Assembly: GCF_000738775.1 (NCBI RefSeq)
Contig: NZ_JPOC01000028.1
Location: forward strand, 1-64,000
Source of the DNA: Prescottella defluvii
GTDB lineage: Bacteria; Actinomycetota; Actinomycetes; Mycobacteriales; Mycobacteriaceae
Direction: 5' to 3'
DNA length: 64,000 bases
The notes below the pieces were generated by a model. That model searched no databases. It saw only the letters and a program-made list of their open reading frames with translations, and was not told where the DNA came from. The position numbers and the translations under genes are program-made. Shown one piece after another: positions 39,882 to 47,342 of this stretch. Within the stretch, counting starts at the first letter, position 1, and every line of letters starts with the position of its first letter.

Positions 39882-41030
39882 ATGACTGAACGCACTTCCG
39901 TCGGCACCGTCGAGGACCTGCACGCGTCCGCCACCCGGATGACCGGCCTCGAAGACTTCGGCACCGACGACTACACCGAGGCCCTCGGCGTACTACTCGA
40001 CTCGTACGCCCGCGACGAGGATCTGACGCCGTTCGGCAGCAAGATCTCCCGAGTCTTCCTGCGCGGCGCGCTCGTTGCGCGACTCCTCAGCGAGGCGGCC
40101 TGGAAGCAGTTCCCGGAGCACGCCGACGTCCCGATCGAACGTCCGATCTTCGTCACCGGACTGCCGCGCACCGGCACCACCGCGCTGCACAGACTGCTCA
40201 CCGTCGACCCGGCGCATCAGGGTCTGGAGATGTGGCTGACCGAGATGCCGCAGCCACGACCGCCGCGGGACACGTGGGAATCCAACCCGGTGTTCCAGGC
40301 GATCGAGCAGCAGTTCAGCCGGCACCACATCGATCACCCCGAGTTCATGGGCGTGCACTACATGTCGGCCGGCGAGGTCGAGGAGTGCTGGCAGTTGCTG
40401 CGGCAGACCTTCAAGTCGGTGTCGTACGAGTGCCTGGCGAACCTCCCGACGTACTCCGCATGGCTCGAGGGTCAGGACTGGACCAACGCGTACGCCCGGC
40501 ACAAGAAGAACCTGCAGCTCATCGGCATGCCCGATCAGGAACGACGGTGGGTTCTGAAGAACCCGAGCCACCTGTTCGCGCTCGACGAGTTGATGGCCGT
40601 CTACCCCGACGCACTGATCGTCCAGACCCACCGCCCGCCGAGCACCATCATCCCGTCGGTGTGCAGTCTCGCCGAGCAAGCCACCGAGGGCTGGTCGAAC
40701 AAGTTCCGCGGCGAGGTCATCGGCCGCAGCCAGTTGGACCTGTGGGCGCGCGGCCTCGAGGACTTCACCGCGGCCCGGGCGAACTACGACCCCGCGCAGT
40801 TCATCGACATCGACTACGGAGACTTCGTCGGCGACCCGTTGGGCACCGTCGAGAAGATCTACTCCCACTTCTCGATTCCGATGTCCGAGCAGGCGCACCG
40901 CGAGATGGCGGACATGCACGCCGAAAGCCGTTCCGGCAACCGCAAACCGGCACACCGGTACACGCTCGAGGAGTACGGGCTCACCGCCGCGGAGGTCGAC
41001 GCGCGGTTCGGGGACTACGCCGGAGGCTGA
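39882..41030 (+). CDS. Sulfotransferase family protein
   Basis: 382 residues with the PAPS 5'-phosphosulfate loop FVTGLPRTGTTALHRLL near residues 88-104 and downstream elements typical of Stf-like proteins (ERRWVLKNPSHLFALDEL, QTHRPPSTIIPSV). This is the 3'-phosphate/Lys-containing core of PAPS-dependent transferases. The natural acceptor is unknown; homologues lie in mycobacterial steroid clusters. PAPS could come from the cysD-cysNC operon 4 kb away. The ATG at 39882 has no strong RBS, but GGAG stands 4 nt upstream. Confidence 0.9.
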   Translation: MTERTSVGTVEDLHASATRMTGLEDFGTDDYTEALGVLLDSYARDEDLTPFGSKISRVFLRGALVARLLSEAAWKQFPEHADVPIERPIFVTGLPRTGTTALHRLLTVDPAHQGLEMWLTEMPQPRPPRDTWESNPVFQAIEQQFSRHHIDHPEFMGVHYMSAGEVEECWQLLRQTFKSVSYECLANLPTYSAWLEGQDWTNAYARHKKNLQLIGMPDQERRWVLKNPSHLFALDELMAVYPDALIVQTHRPPSTIIPSVCSLAEQATEGWSNKFRGEVIGRSQLDLWARGLEDFTAARANYDPAQFIDIDYGDFVGDPLGTVEKIYSHFSIPMSEQAHREMADMHAESRSGNRKPAHRYTLEEYGLTAAEVDARFGDYAGG

Positions 41031-41062
41031 ACCGAGCGGGAGTCCCACCCAGCGAGACACCA

Positions 41063-41125
41063 GTGTGATCGTCGCCACACAAGAGCGTTAAGTTTCAGAA
41101 ATGGGGGCTGCAACGGCGCAGCCCC
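41063..41125 (+). promoter_or_regulatory. Promoter and leader structures of the alpha/beta-hydrolase gene
   Basis: GTGTG (41063-41067) and CACAC (41076-41080) form an inverted repeat just upstream of a possible -10, TAAGTT (41089-41094). Then GGGGCTGC / GCAGCCCC (41104-41125) make a leader hairpin before GAGAGG and the ATG at 41147. No clear -35 is seen. The hairpin could also end the upstream sulfotransferase transcript. Confidence 0.45.
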
Positions 41126-41146
41126 TGCCAGAGAGGCTCGATCCGC

Positions 41147-42550
41147 ATGTTCCTGCACGCAAGACGATTCGACACCGACCGCGACGGACTGCCCGGGGGG
41201 AGGCGCAGCGCTCCGGGGACTGCGACCTCCGTCGACCTGACCGCCGCCGGTTACACCGAGCAGGAGTTCTTCCTCAGCGGCACCGCCGCCGCGTACCGCG
41301 AGGACGGCCCGTGGGAGTCCGACGGCCGGTGGGGAGTGTCCGAGGCCGGGCAGGCCCCGTACCGGACGCGACTGCTGGTGCGGGCGCCGAAGGATCCGAG
41401 TCGTTTCAACGGCACCGTCGTCGTGGAGTGGCTCAACGTCAGCGGCAACATCGACGTGGATGTCGACTTCGGCTACATGCACTCCGAACTGCTGCAGGGC
41501 TACGCCTGGGTGGGTGTCTCCGCCCAGGCCGCAGGCGTCAACAGCACCGGCGGCAGCCCGCTGGGCCCCAACGTCGTCGGCCTCAAGGCATGGGATCCGC
41601 AGCGTTACGGGCCGCTGCACCACCCGGGCGACGCCTACTCGTACGACATCTTCTCGCAGGCGGGTTCGGCACTGCGCGCACCGCGCGGTGCCGAGCCGCT
41701 CGCCGGGCTGACCGTGGAGAAGTTGATCGCGGTGGGCCAGTCGCAGTCCGGGTTCCGGATGCTGACGTACGCCAACGCGATCCAGCCACGTGCCCGGGTC
41801 TTCGACGGACTCTTCGTCCACAGCCGCGCCGGATTCGGCGCACCGCTCGGATCGGGTTCCGGTATCGCCGCTCTCGATGGACCCGACGGCCCCGCGGTCG
41901 TCGCGCCCGCTCGGGTCCGGACGGACCTGGACGTCCCGGTGTTCCAGGTCGTCACCGAGACCGAACTGTTCGAACTCGGCGGTGGACCCGGCCCGCGGTC
42001 GTTCGTCGCGGCCCGCCAACCGGACACCGATCGCATCCGGACGTGGGAGATCGCCGGCACCGCGCACTCCGACGCGCACGCCCTGCGCATCCTCTACCCG
42101 CAGTACACCGCCCAGTTCGGCACCATCAAGGATCTGAGTGCGGCCATCCCGGTCGTCAACGACGGCCCGCAGGCGCAGGTCGTGTCCGCGGCGCTCCGTT
42201 CGCTCAACACGTGGGTGAACGACGGCACCGCTCCCCCGTCGGCCGCACCGATCACGACCACCGATACCGGCATCGTGCGTGACGAACACGGCAACGCCCG
42301 GGGCGGCGTGCGCACACCCCACGTCGATGTCCCGGTCGCGACGCTCACCGGCGAGACCGTCCACGTCCCGAACAACGGCGCCACGGTCGCGCTCGACGCG
42401 GATGCCCTGGCCGCGCTGTACCCGACCCGGGACAGCTACCTCGCACAGTTCGCGGAGGCCACCGATCGCGCGGTCACGGCCGGCTTCCTGCGATTCGAAG
42501 ACGGCCGGGCCCTGGTCGCCGCCGCGCGCGGCACCGACGTCAGGGGCTGA
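41147..42550 (+). CDS. Alpha/beta-hydrolase domain protein (Abhydrolase_10 type)
   Basis: 467 residues. A beta-rich N-terminal part (to about 100) contains RTRLLVRAPKDPSRFNGTVVVEWLNVSG, quoted here only as a region, and the nucleophile elbow GQSQSGF lies near residue 205. A late GTAHSDAH supplies a candidate catalytic His. This matches the large intracellular hydrolases grouped as alpha/beta hydrolase domain-containing proteins in actinomycetes. No signal peptide. It likely cleaves an ester linked to the preceding steroid-type genes, but the substrate is unknown. GAGAGG precedes the ATG. Confidence 0.82.
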   Translation: MFLHARRFDTDRDGLPGGRRSAPGTATSVDLTAAGYTEQEFFLSGTAAAYREDGPWESDGRWGVSEAGQAPYRTRLLVRAPKDPSRFNGTVVVEWLNVSGNIDVDVDFGYMHSELLQGYAWVGVSAQAAGVNSTGGSPLGPNVVGLKAWDPQRYGPLHHPGDAYSYDIFSQAGSALRAPRGAEPLAGLTVEKLIAVGQSQSGFRMLTYANAIQPRARVFDGLFVHSRAGFGAPLGSGSGIAALDGPDGPAVVAPARVRTDLDVPVFQVVTETELFELGGGPGPRSFVAARQPDTDRIRTWEIAGTAHSDAHALRILYPQYTAQFGTIKDLSAAIPVVNDGPQAQVVSAALRSLNTWVNDGTAPPSAAPITTTDTGIVRDEHGNARGGVRTPHVDVPVATLTGETVHVPNNGATVALDADALAALYPTRDSYLAQFAEATDRAVTAGFLRFEDGRALVAAARGTDVRG

Positions 42551-42595
42551 CGGGCGGCGTCCGGCCATGCCCGGCCACTCGACACCAACTGAACG

Positions 42596-42609
42596 AACGT
42601 TCGAACGTT
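42596..42609. promoter_or_regulatory. 14-bp palindrome in the 27-residue peptide promoter region
   Basis: AACGTTCGAACGTT is perfectly symmetric and is embedded in a wider run of GAACG units. It lies 35 nt upstream of the -10 of the small peptide gene, beside the expected -35. Such spacing suits a repressor or activator of TetR type. Confidence 0.6.
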
Positions 42610-42641
42610 TCGATCTAGGTCACCCACATCCGGCATCCGCC

Positions 42642-42650
42642 TGCTAACTT
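42642..42650 (+). promoter_or_regulatory. Extended -10 promoter of the 27-residue peptide gene
   Basis: TGCTAACTT combines an extended -10 TGn with TAACTT. No good -35 is present, as is common with extended -10 promoters. Transcription would start near 42657, leaving about 47 nt before the ATG. Confidence 0.55.
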
Positions 42651-42703
42651 CTAGATCCAGTGGCGTCCAGCCACATCCACCAGCTCACTCCAGAGGATTG
42701 AAA

Positions 42704-42787
42704 ATGGGTTCTTCCACGCTCAGCGCTGTCATCGACGTCATCAAGGTCATCCTCCCGCTGATCCAGCAGATCAGCGCGCTCAGCTGA
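42704..42787 (+). CDS. 27-residue amphipathic peptide (small ORF)
   Basis: ATG at 42704 to TGA at 42787, with AGAGGA placed 6 nt upstream. The peptide begins MGSSTLSAVID and ends QQISALS. It is a single predicted helix with a narrow polar strip at positions 4, 7, 11, 14, 18, 21 and 25, and Val, Ile or Leu nearly everywhere else. D11 and K14 are its only charges, so net charge is about zero; it has no Cys or aromatic residue. Size and pattern recall phenol-soluble modulins and the tiny pore-forming PorA/PorH peptides of corynebacteria, but no sequence match is claimed. Promoter, RBS and terminator make it a complete transcription unit between the hydrolase gene and the Ter cluster. Confidence 0.72.
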   Translation: MGSSTLSAVIDVIKVILPLIQQISALS

Positions 42788-42804
42788 GCATCGCCTCCAC
42801 GTGA

Positions 42805-42832
42805 GGGCCGGGTTCCCCAGGGAGCCCGGCCC
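42805..42832. terminator. Terminator after the 27-residue peptide gene
   Basis: GGGCCGGG / CCCGGCCC stem, extended by partial pairing of TTCCC with GGGAG, followed on the plus strand by TTCCGTTGTT. It starts 17 nt after the peptide stop and also lies downstream of the minus-strand HAD gene. Confidence 0.75.
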
Positions 42833-42884
42833 TTCCGTTGTTCCCGAGGCCGTCACGCCACTGCAGGGCCTCGGCCCCGGAGGT

Positions 42885-43754
42885 CTACGTGGGTGAGATC
42901 GACGGGTTCGACACGGCCGCCACGGCCGCGTCGTTGTCGGCGCGACGCAGGAACCAGCGCAGGATTTCCTCCCCGGCGGCGATCCCGCGGCCGGCCGTGA
43001 CCGTCAGGTTGGGGTGCTGCCAGTCGAGCGAGTCGAGTTCGCCGTGCCGTGGCCGGATCGCGGCGTCGGCTGCGGCGAGCATGTCGGCGTCGAGCGCGCC
43101 GTCCCCGGCCGCGAGCGTCGACGCGTCCGCGGTGATGGAGCCGTCGGCGATCAGACGTCGGCGAACCTCGGCCACCGCGGAACCCTTCGACACCGCGTTC
43201 GGCATCGTGTAGATCTTGCGGCCCTGACGGGAGACGTTCCAGCCACGCGCACCGCACCATGCACCCCACTCGGCGAGGAAGGTGTCCGGCAAGGCGGCGA
43301 GATCGACCACCAGGTAGCAGAAGAGCTCGTCCGCGACCCGGCAGTTGCGGACCCACTCGTCGCTGATCCGCGAGCGCAGGGCGGCGGTGACCTCGTCGAG
43401 TCCGGCGCCCGCGCGCCGCGTGGCGTCGTCGATGTCGGTCCGCCACCGCACATCCGGGACGCCGTCGACGAGAATGTTGCCGCCGTTGCTGGTGATCGCG
43501 AACCGCCAGGGCCCGCCGGGCAGGGTGATGCGCCGGAACTGCGCGATCGTGCGGGTCGTCGTCGGAACCAGAACCGCGGCTGCGGCCACGGCCTCCAACA
43601 GTGCCGCCCCGGTCTCGGTGACGAACGACAGCGGCGCGCCGTCGTAGTGCTCGACACACCGCAGATCCGACTCGGTGGCCGTCGGATCCAGGCCCATCGC
43701 GGCCCGCGAATAGATCATCGTCCGATCCAGATCGGTGGCGACGAGCACGGTCAT
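42885..43754 (-). CDS. HAD-superfamily phosphatase of the Ter metabolite cluster
   Basis: 289 residues. The nucleophile motif is VATDLDRTMIY (DxDxT form), motif II lies around AITSNGGN, and the C-terminal metal motif reads AAGDGALDADML. The cap type suggests the Cof/sucrose-phosphatase-like class IIB. In published comparative analysis of Ter systems such a phosphatase belongs to the core of a predicted pathway for a nucleoside-like metabolite. It is the last gene of the minus-strand arm, and its ATG overlaps the preceding stop by 4 nt. Substrate unknown. Confidence 0.85.
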   Translation of the reverse strand: MTVLVATDLDRTMIYSRAAMGLDPTATESDLRCVEHYDGAPLSFVTETGAALLEAVAAAAVLVPTTTRTIAQFRRITLPGGPWRFAITSNGGNILVDGVPDVRWRTDIDDATRRAGAGLDEVTAALRSRISDEWVRNCRVADELFCYLVVDLAALPDTFLAEWGAWCGARGWNVSRQGRKIYTMPNAVSKGSAVAEVRRRLIADGSITADASTLAAGDGALDADMLAAADAAIRPRHGELDSLDWQHPNLTVTAGRGIAAGEEILRWFLRRADNDAAVAAVSNPSISPT

Positions 43755-44860
43755 GTCACATCCTTGATCAGGCCCATACAGGAGTAGGCGAGGTCGGGCA
43801 CCGCCTCGACCGGGACACCCCGGGCCGCTGCGAGCAGCCGGATGTGGGCGTGTTCGGGTGCATCGAGATCCCGCACCAGCACCTTCCACGGGACGCGGCG
43901 CAACAGCACCCGGGTGGTTTCCCCCACACCGGGTTTGACGTAGTTGACCGTCGAGATGTCGTACCGGGCGCGGATCTCCTCGACCGAGGCCCAGCCGGCC
44001 CAGGTGGGTGTGCGATCGCCGCGTCGGATCGCGACCGTCTCCTCCGCGACCGCGTCCCGGACATCGGCGAACCAGGCGCCGATCGAGTCGAGGAGGTCGT
44101 TGGACACGTCGGCGGCGGCGAGTTCGCGATAGAACTTGGCGCCGTGGAACTCGCCGGGGCCGATCAGCGCATCGTTGAGAACGGTGCGCGAGACGAGTCC
44201 GGAGACCGTGGAATTGAGGCACGCCGAAGCGATGAGGAAGTCGTCGCGGGTGCCGTAGGTGCGCGCGCACGAGCCGGGATCGGCCAGGACCGCGAGGTCG
44301 GGGTCGAACACCGCCCCACCCGCAGCGGCGTAGGCCGTCAGCGCCGCCTCGAGCTCCCGCGTGATCGCCCCCTTCCCGGTCCAACCGTCGACGAACACAA
44401 CCGACGCCGGATCATGATGGGCAGCAAGATAGTCCAGCGCAGCGGTGTCGATCCCCCGATCGCGGACGATCGACACGGCGTAGTGCGGCAGATCGAGCCC
44501 GTGCGCGTGCATCGCCCACCGGCGCATCAGGATGCCGACCGGCGTGCCGGCACGCGCGAGGGAGACGAGAGTGATGTCGTGGCCCCGCTCGGCGAGCACG
44601 AGCTCGGTGACCACGCCCACCGCGCGGGCCAGACGCTCGGCGCTCTCCACCAGCACCTTGTCGAACAGTTCCCGGTACGGCGCATCCGGCTGGTACTCGA
44701 TGGGCAACGATTCCGCGTAGTGCGCGCGGCCCGACTGGATGCGTCGCTCGCGTTCGGCGACGTCCGCCTCGAGATCCACCCCGGACAGATCCTTGAGCAA
44801 CCAGCGGACGTCGGCCGCCGGGTACGAACCGAAGTCGGGGCCGGTCAGCGGCGCGGTCAC
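43751..44860 (-). CDS. StiP/PRTase_1 family protein with C-terminal PELOTA-like domain
   Basis: 369 residues. The N-terminal two-thirds matches the family annotated as cysteine protease StiP or as a phosphoribosyltransferase (PRTase_1): LVSLARAGTPVGILMRR, VSIVRDRGID and VVFVDGWTGKGAIT, the last resembling a degenerate PRPP loop. The C-terminal 65 residues (VLLRRVPWKVLVRD, HIRLLAAARGVPVEAVPDL, YSCMGLIKDV) look like a PELOTA/L7Ae-type RNA-binding domain. The family occurs almost only in Ter clusters. The phosphoribosyltransferase reading seems more likely than the protease name; C245-like cysteines are not obviously a triad. GTG start at 44860, 4-nt overlaps on both sides. Confidence 0.82.
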   Translation of the reverse strand: MTAPLTGPDFGSYPAADVRWLLKDLSGVDLEADVAERERRIQSGRAHYAESLPIEYQPDAPYRELFDKVLVESAERLARAVGVVTELVLAERGHDITLVSLARAGTPVGILMRRWAMHAHGLDLPHYAVSIVRDRGIDTAALDYLAAHHDPASVVFVDGWTGKGAITRELEAALTAYAAAGGAVFDPDLAVLADPGSCARTYGTRDDFLIASACLNSTVSGLVSRTVLNDALIGPGEFHGAKFYRELAAADVSNDLLDSIGAWFADVRDAVAEETVAIRRGDRTPTWAGWASVEEIRARYDISTVNYVKPGVGETTRVLLRRVPWKVLVRDLDAPEHAHIRLLAAARGVPVEAVPDLAYSCMGLIKDVT

Positions 44861-46155
44861 GCGGGATCCTTCCGCGTGTGGGCCAGCACCCGCGGATCCG
44901 ACGCCGGCACCACCGCGAGCAGGACGTCGTTGCCCGCGCCGGTCAGCACGTCGAGGAGCCCGCCCGGGCGGCGCATCCGATCGGTGTCGGCGGGAGAATC
45001 GGCGACGACGATCAGCAGCGGACGGATCGTCGGGTCGTCCGGCCAGTGCGCGTTGTACAGGTACCGGGCGGCGGTGTCGTCCGGTTCGGGTGCGACGAAG
45101 GTGTATCCGCGACGCAGCGGGTAGCCGGGCTCGTCGAGCACGTGAGCCGGTGAGCGCGTGGTGGTCTGGAACCGAACCGCCAGGCCGCGCTCCGCGAGCG
45201 CCGCGGCCAGTCGCAGCGGGAGGTACATCAGTTCCTCGTGACCGATGACGACCGCGGGGCGGGCGTGGTCGACGCGGCCGGCCACCTCGGTCGCCGCCGC
45301 CTCGATCGCGGCGTCGAAGGCCGCCGCATCGGAGTGCAGGAAGCCGTGCCGTCCGCCGTCGGGCACCGCCGCCGGCCACGGCACGTCGATGCGCTCGACC
45401 GTGCCCCGGTCCCCCGAGGTCGGATTGAGCACCGGGTCGGGTAGGGCGACGACCCGCTCGATCAGCCCCTCCGGGAGGACGGTTCGACCGCTCGCGAGGC
45501 TGACGAAGTCGATGGTCACTCCGAGATCGGCGGCGGCGGCATCGGTTCGGTCGCGATGCCCGCCGGTCCGCATGTCGACCAGCGACGCGACGACGTAGCG
45601 GTCCCGGGGATGACGGGCGTGCAGGGCCCGAATCGCGTCGATCGCGGTTGCGCCGGTGGAGATCTCGTCGTCGACGAGCACCAGCGGACCGCCGTCCGCC
45701 AGCAGGGTCGGCGACGTGGGTTGCAGGAGGTGACTGGTGGCGTGGGAATGCCCCTCCTCGAACCCGGCGAAGGTGTCGGCCCCGGGCACGTCGCGCCGGG
45801 TGGAGTGCAGATAGCAGCGGGCCCGCAGCCGCGTCGCGACGCAGTGACCGAGACCGGTCGCCGTCTCGGCGAACCCGAGAACGGTGACGTCCAACTGGGA
45901 TTCGTCACTCGCGGGGACTCCCAGCGCGGCCAGGACCAGGTCGCCGAGCCGGTCACCGGCCGCGATCACGGCATCCGGCGCGGTGGGCAGGTGCTTGCCG
46001 AGGACCGTCGACACCAGCAGGTGCGCACGACGCGGATTCCGGCGCAGGCCCGGTTCGACGAGCTGGGGGACGGTGTAGCCGGCCTCCGAGTCGAGATGGT
46101 CGAGTGTCAGACCGAACTCGCGTGTCGCCCACGGCTGGATCGGCGCGGCCGTCAC
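44857..46155 (-). CDS. Phosphoribosyltransferase with TRSP domain (Ter cluster)
   Basis: 432 residues. The N-terminal domain (about 1-235) is a type I PRTase: the PRPP loop VLVDDEISTGATAIDAIRAL is complete with its acidic pair, and a flexible HSHATSHLL hood precedes it. The C-terminal domain contains TTTRSPAHVLDEPGYPLRRG, the signature that gave the TRSP domain its name. Together with the StiP-type protein it would attach ribose-phosphate to an unknown base in the proposed Ter metabolite pathway. GTG start at 46155 overlaps the CitE-like gene stop by 4 nt. Confidence 0.86.
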   Translation of the reverse strand: MTAAPIQPWATREFGLTLDHLDSEAGYTVPQLVEPGLRRNPRRAHLLVSTVLGKHLPTAPDAVIAAGDRLGDLVLAALGVPASDESQLDVTVLGFAETATGLGHCVATRLRARCYLHSTRRDVPGADTFAGFEEGHSHATSHLLQPTSPTLLADGGPLVLVDDEISTGATAIDAIRALHARHPRDRYVVASLVDMRTGGHRDRTDAAAADLGVTIDFVSLASGRTVLPEGLIERVVALPDPVLNPTSGDRGTVERIDVPWPAAVPDGGRHGFLHSDAAAFDAAIEAAATEVAGRVDHARPAVVIGHEELMYLPLRLAAALAERGLAVRFQTTTRSPAHVLDEPGYPLRRGYTFVAPEPDDTAARYLYNAHWPDDPTIRPLLIVVADSPADTDRMRRPGGLLDVLTGAGNDVLLAVVPASDPRVLAHTRKDPA

Positions 46156-47342
46156 CGGGCCACCAACGCGGTCAACAGGTCGACGAACGTCACACCCTTG
46201 TTGGTGACACCGAAGACCCTCGCGCGACGCAGCGTCGCCTCAGCCCAGTTCCGGTGCGGGCGAACCTCGTTCATCTTGTTCCTGTATCCCGACGCCTGCA
46301 CTCCGCCGACGTCCTCGCCGCCGAGGATGTCGAGTGCGTCGTGGTATTCCTCGTGGGTGACCGCGGACAGCGCATGGACCGCGGCGACGTGCGACGGGTG
46401 GATGACCGTCTTGCCCTGGATACCGTTGGCCCGATCCAGTGCGATCTCCCGCAGCAGCCCGTCCAGGTCTCGGCTGACGAGTTGCTGCCGGAAGAGCACC
46501 GCGTCCTGCTCCGCGAACGGGGTGGCCCGGAGCATGGGCCGGAACATCCGCTCGTGATCGGCGAAGTACTCCCACACCGGCCCGGTGATGACGAACCCGC
46601 TCCCGTCCGCACGTCCCAGGTAGTTCACGACGTCGGCGATGACGTCGACGACCACCCGGACGTCGTAGATGGTGAGATCCCGATCCCGGCGGATCCCGAA
46701 CGTGCTGCACATGTCGGTCGCACCGATCCGCACCGCGAGAACGCGGTCGCGGTGGCGGCCGAGCAGTTCACTGACCGCGTGCAACTCGATGTCGCGACTC
46801 TGCCGGTGCACCAGCTCCGGAGACTCGAGCACCGGCATCACGTACAGGTGCTTGCCGAGCCGGTCGGACGCGCCCGCGATCTCGTCGAGGAAGGCACCGC
46901 TCGCGCTGGTGAACTTCGGGACGACGAAGCCGGTCAACGCGACGACGCCGGTGGTGAGTGCATCCGCGATCGCCCGGATACCGCCCGGCGTGCGGACCCG
47001 GACGAACAGCAGCATGTTCGCCGCCACGGTCCCGGCGAGTTCGTCCAGCGTCGCAACGACATTGGCCATGCCCGCCTCGACCTCGTCGTCGGCGACGGCG
47101 TCCTCGAGGTCGAGAACCATCGAGATCACGCCCTCGTCGCGGCGACGCAGGATCGTCGCGGCGAGGTCGTCACGTGTGGCCGGAACGTACAGCGTCGCAC
47201 CGAGCGCGACGGCCAGCAGCTCCCGGTCCGCACTGTCGTCGAACACCTCGGTCGGGTGCAGGAACAGCGCATCGGCGGTCGCCGGGTCGAGATGATGGAA
47301 ATGTCTCATCGCGCAGGACTCGGTAGTGGTCCCCCATGTCAT
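46152..47342 (-). CDS. HpcH/HpaI-CitE-like lyase of the Ter cluster
   Basis: A 396-residue TIM-barrel protein related to citrate lyase beta subunits and HpaI aldolases. Visible are the SMVLDLEDAVADDEVE metal/acid region, FVRVRTPGG, VMPVLESPELV, and QGKTVIHPSHVAAVHAL. It could form or cut a C-C bond using a 2-oxo acid or acyl-CoA. It is a standard member of actinobacterial Ter metabolite operons. The ATG at 47342 overlaps the preceding stop by 4 nt; ATG 47309 (MRHFHHL) is possible but has no RBS. TIM-barrel lyases of this kind need Mg2+. Confidence 0.85.
   Translation of the reverse strand: MTWGTTTESCAMRHFHHLDPATADALFLHPTEVFDDSADRELLAVALGATLYVPATRDDLAATILRRRDEGVISMVLDLEDAVADDEVEAGMANVVATLDELAGTVAANMLLFVRVRTPGGIRAIADALTTGVVALTGFVVPKFTSASGAFLDEIAGASDRLGKHLYVMPVLESPELVHRQSRDIELHAVSELLGRHRDRVLAVRIGATDMCSTFGIRRDRDLTIYDVRVVVDVIADVVNYLGRADGSGFVITGPVWEYFADHERMFRPMLRATPFAEQDAVLFRQQLVSRDLDGLLREIALDRANGIQGKTVIHPSHVAAVHALSAVTHEEYHDALDILGGEDVGGVQASGYRNKMNEVRPHRNWAEATLRRARVFGVTNKGVTFVDLLTALVAR

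Noticed and set aside
41063-41080. GTGTG-N8-CACAC as a strong operator
   Set aside because: Five-base arms are too short to stand out from chance in this sequence; recorded only inside the promoter entry.
42551-42703. Mobile-element border next to the Ter cluster
   Set aside because: No transposase, integrase, target duplication or tRNA end is present, and base composition does not change.
43151-43657. Serine/Arg-rich minus-strand frames within the HAD gene
   Set aside because: Shadow frame of the HAD gene with no RBS or domain.
47309-47309. ATG 47309 as start of the CitE-like gene
   Set aside because: It has no RBS, whereas ATG 47342 overlaps the preceding stop by 4 nt like all other junctions in this operon; kept only as an alternative.
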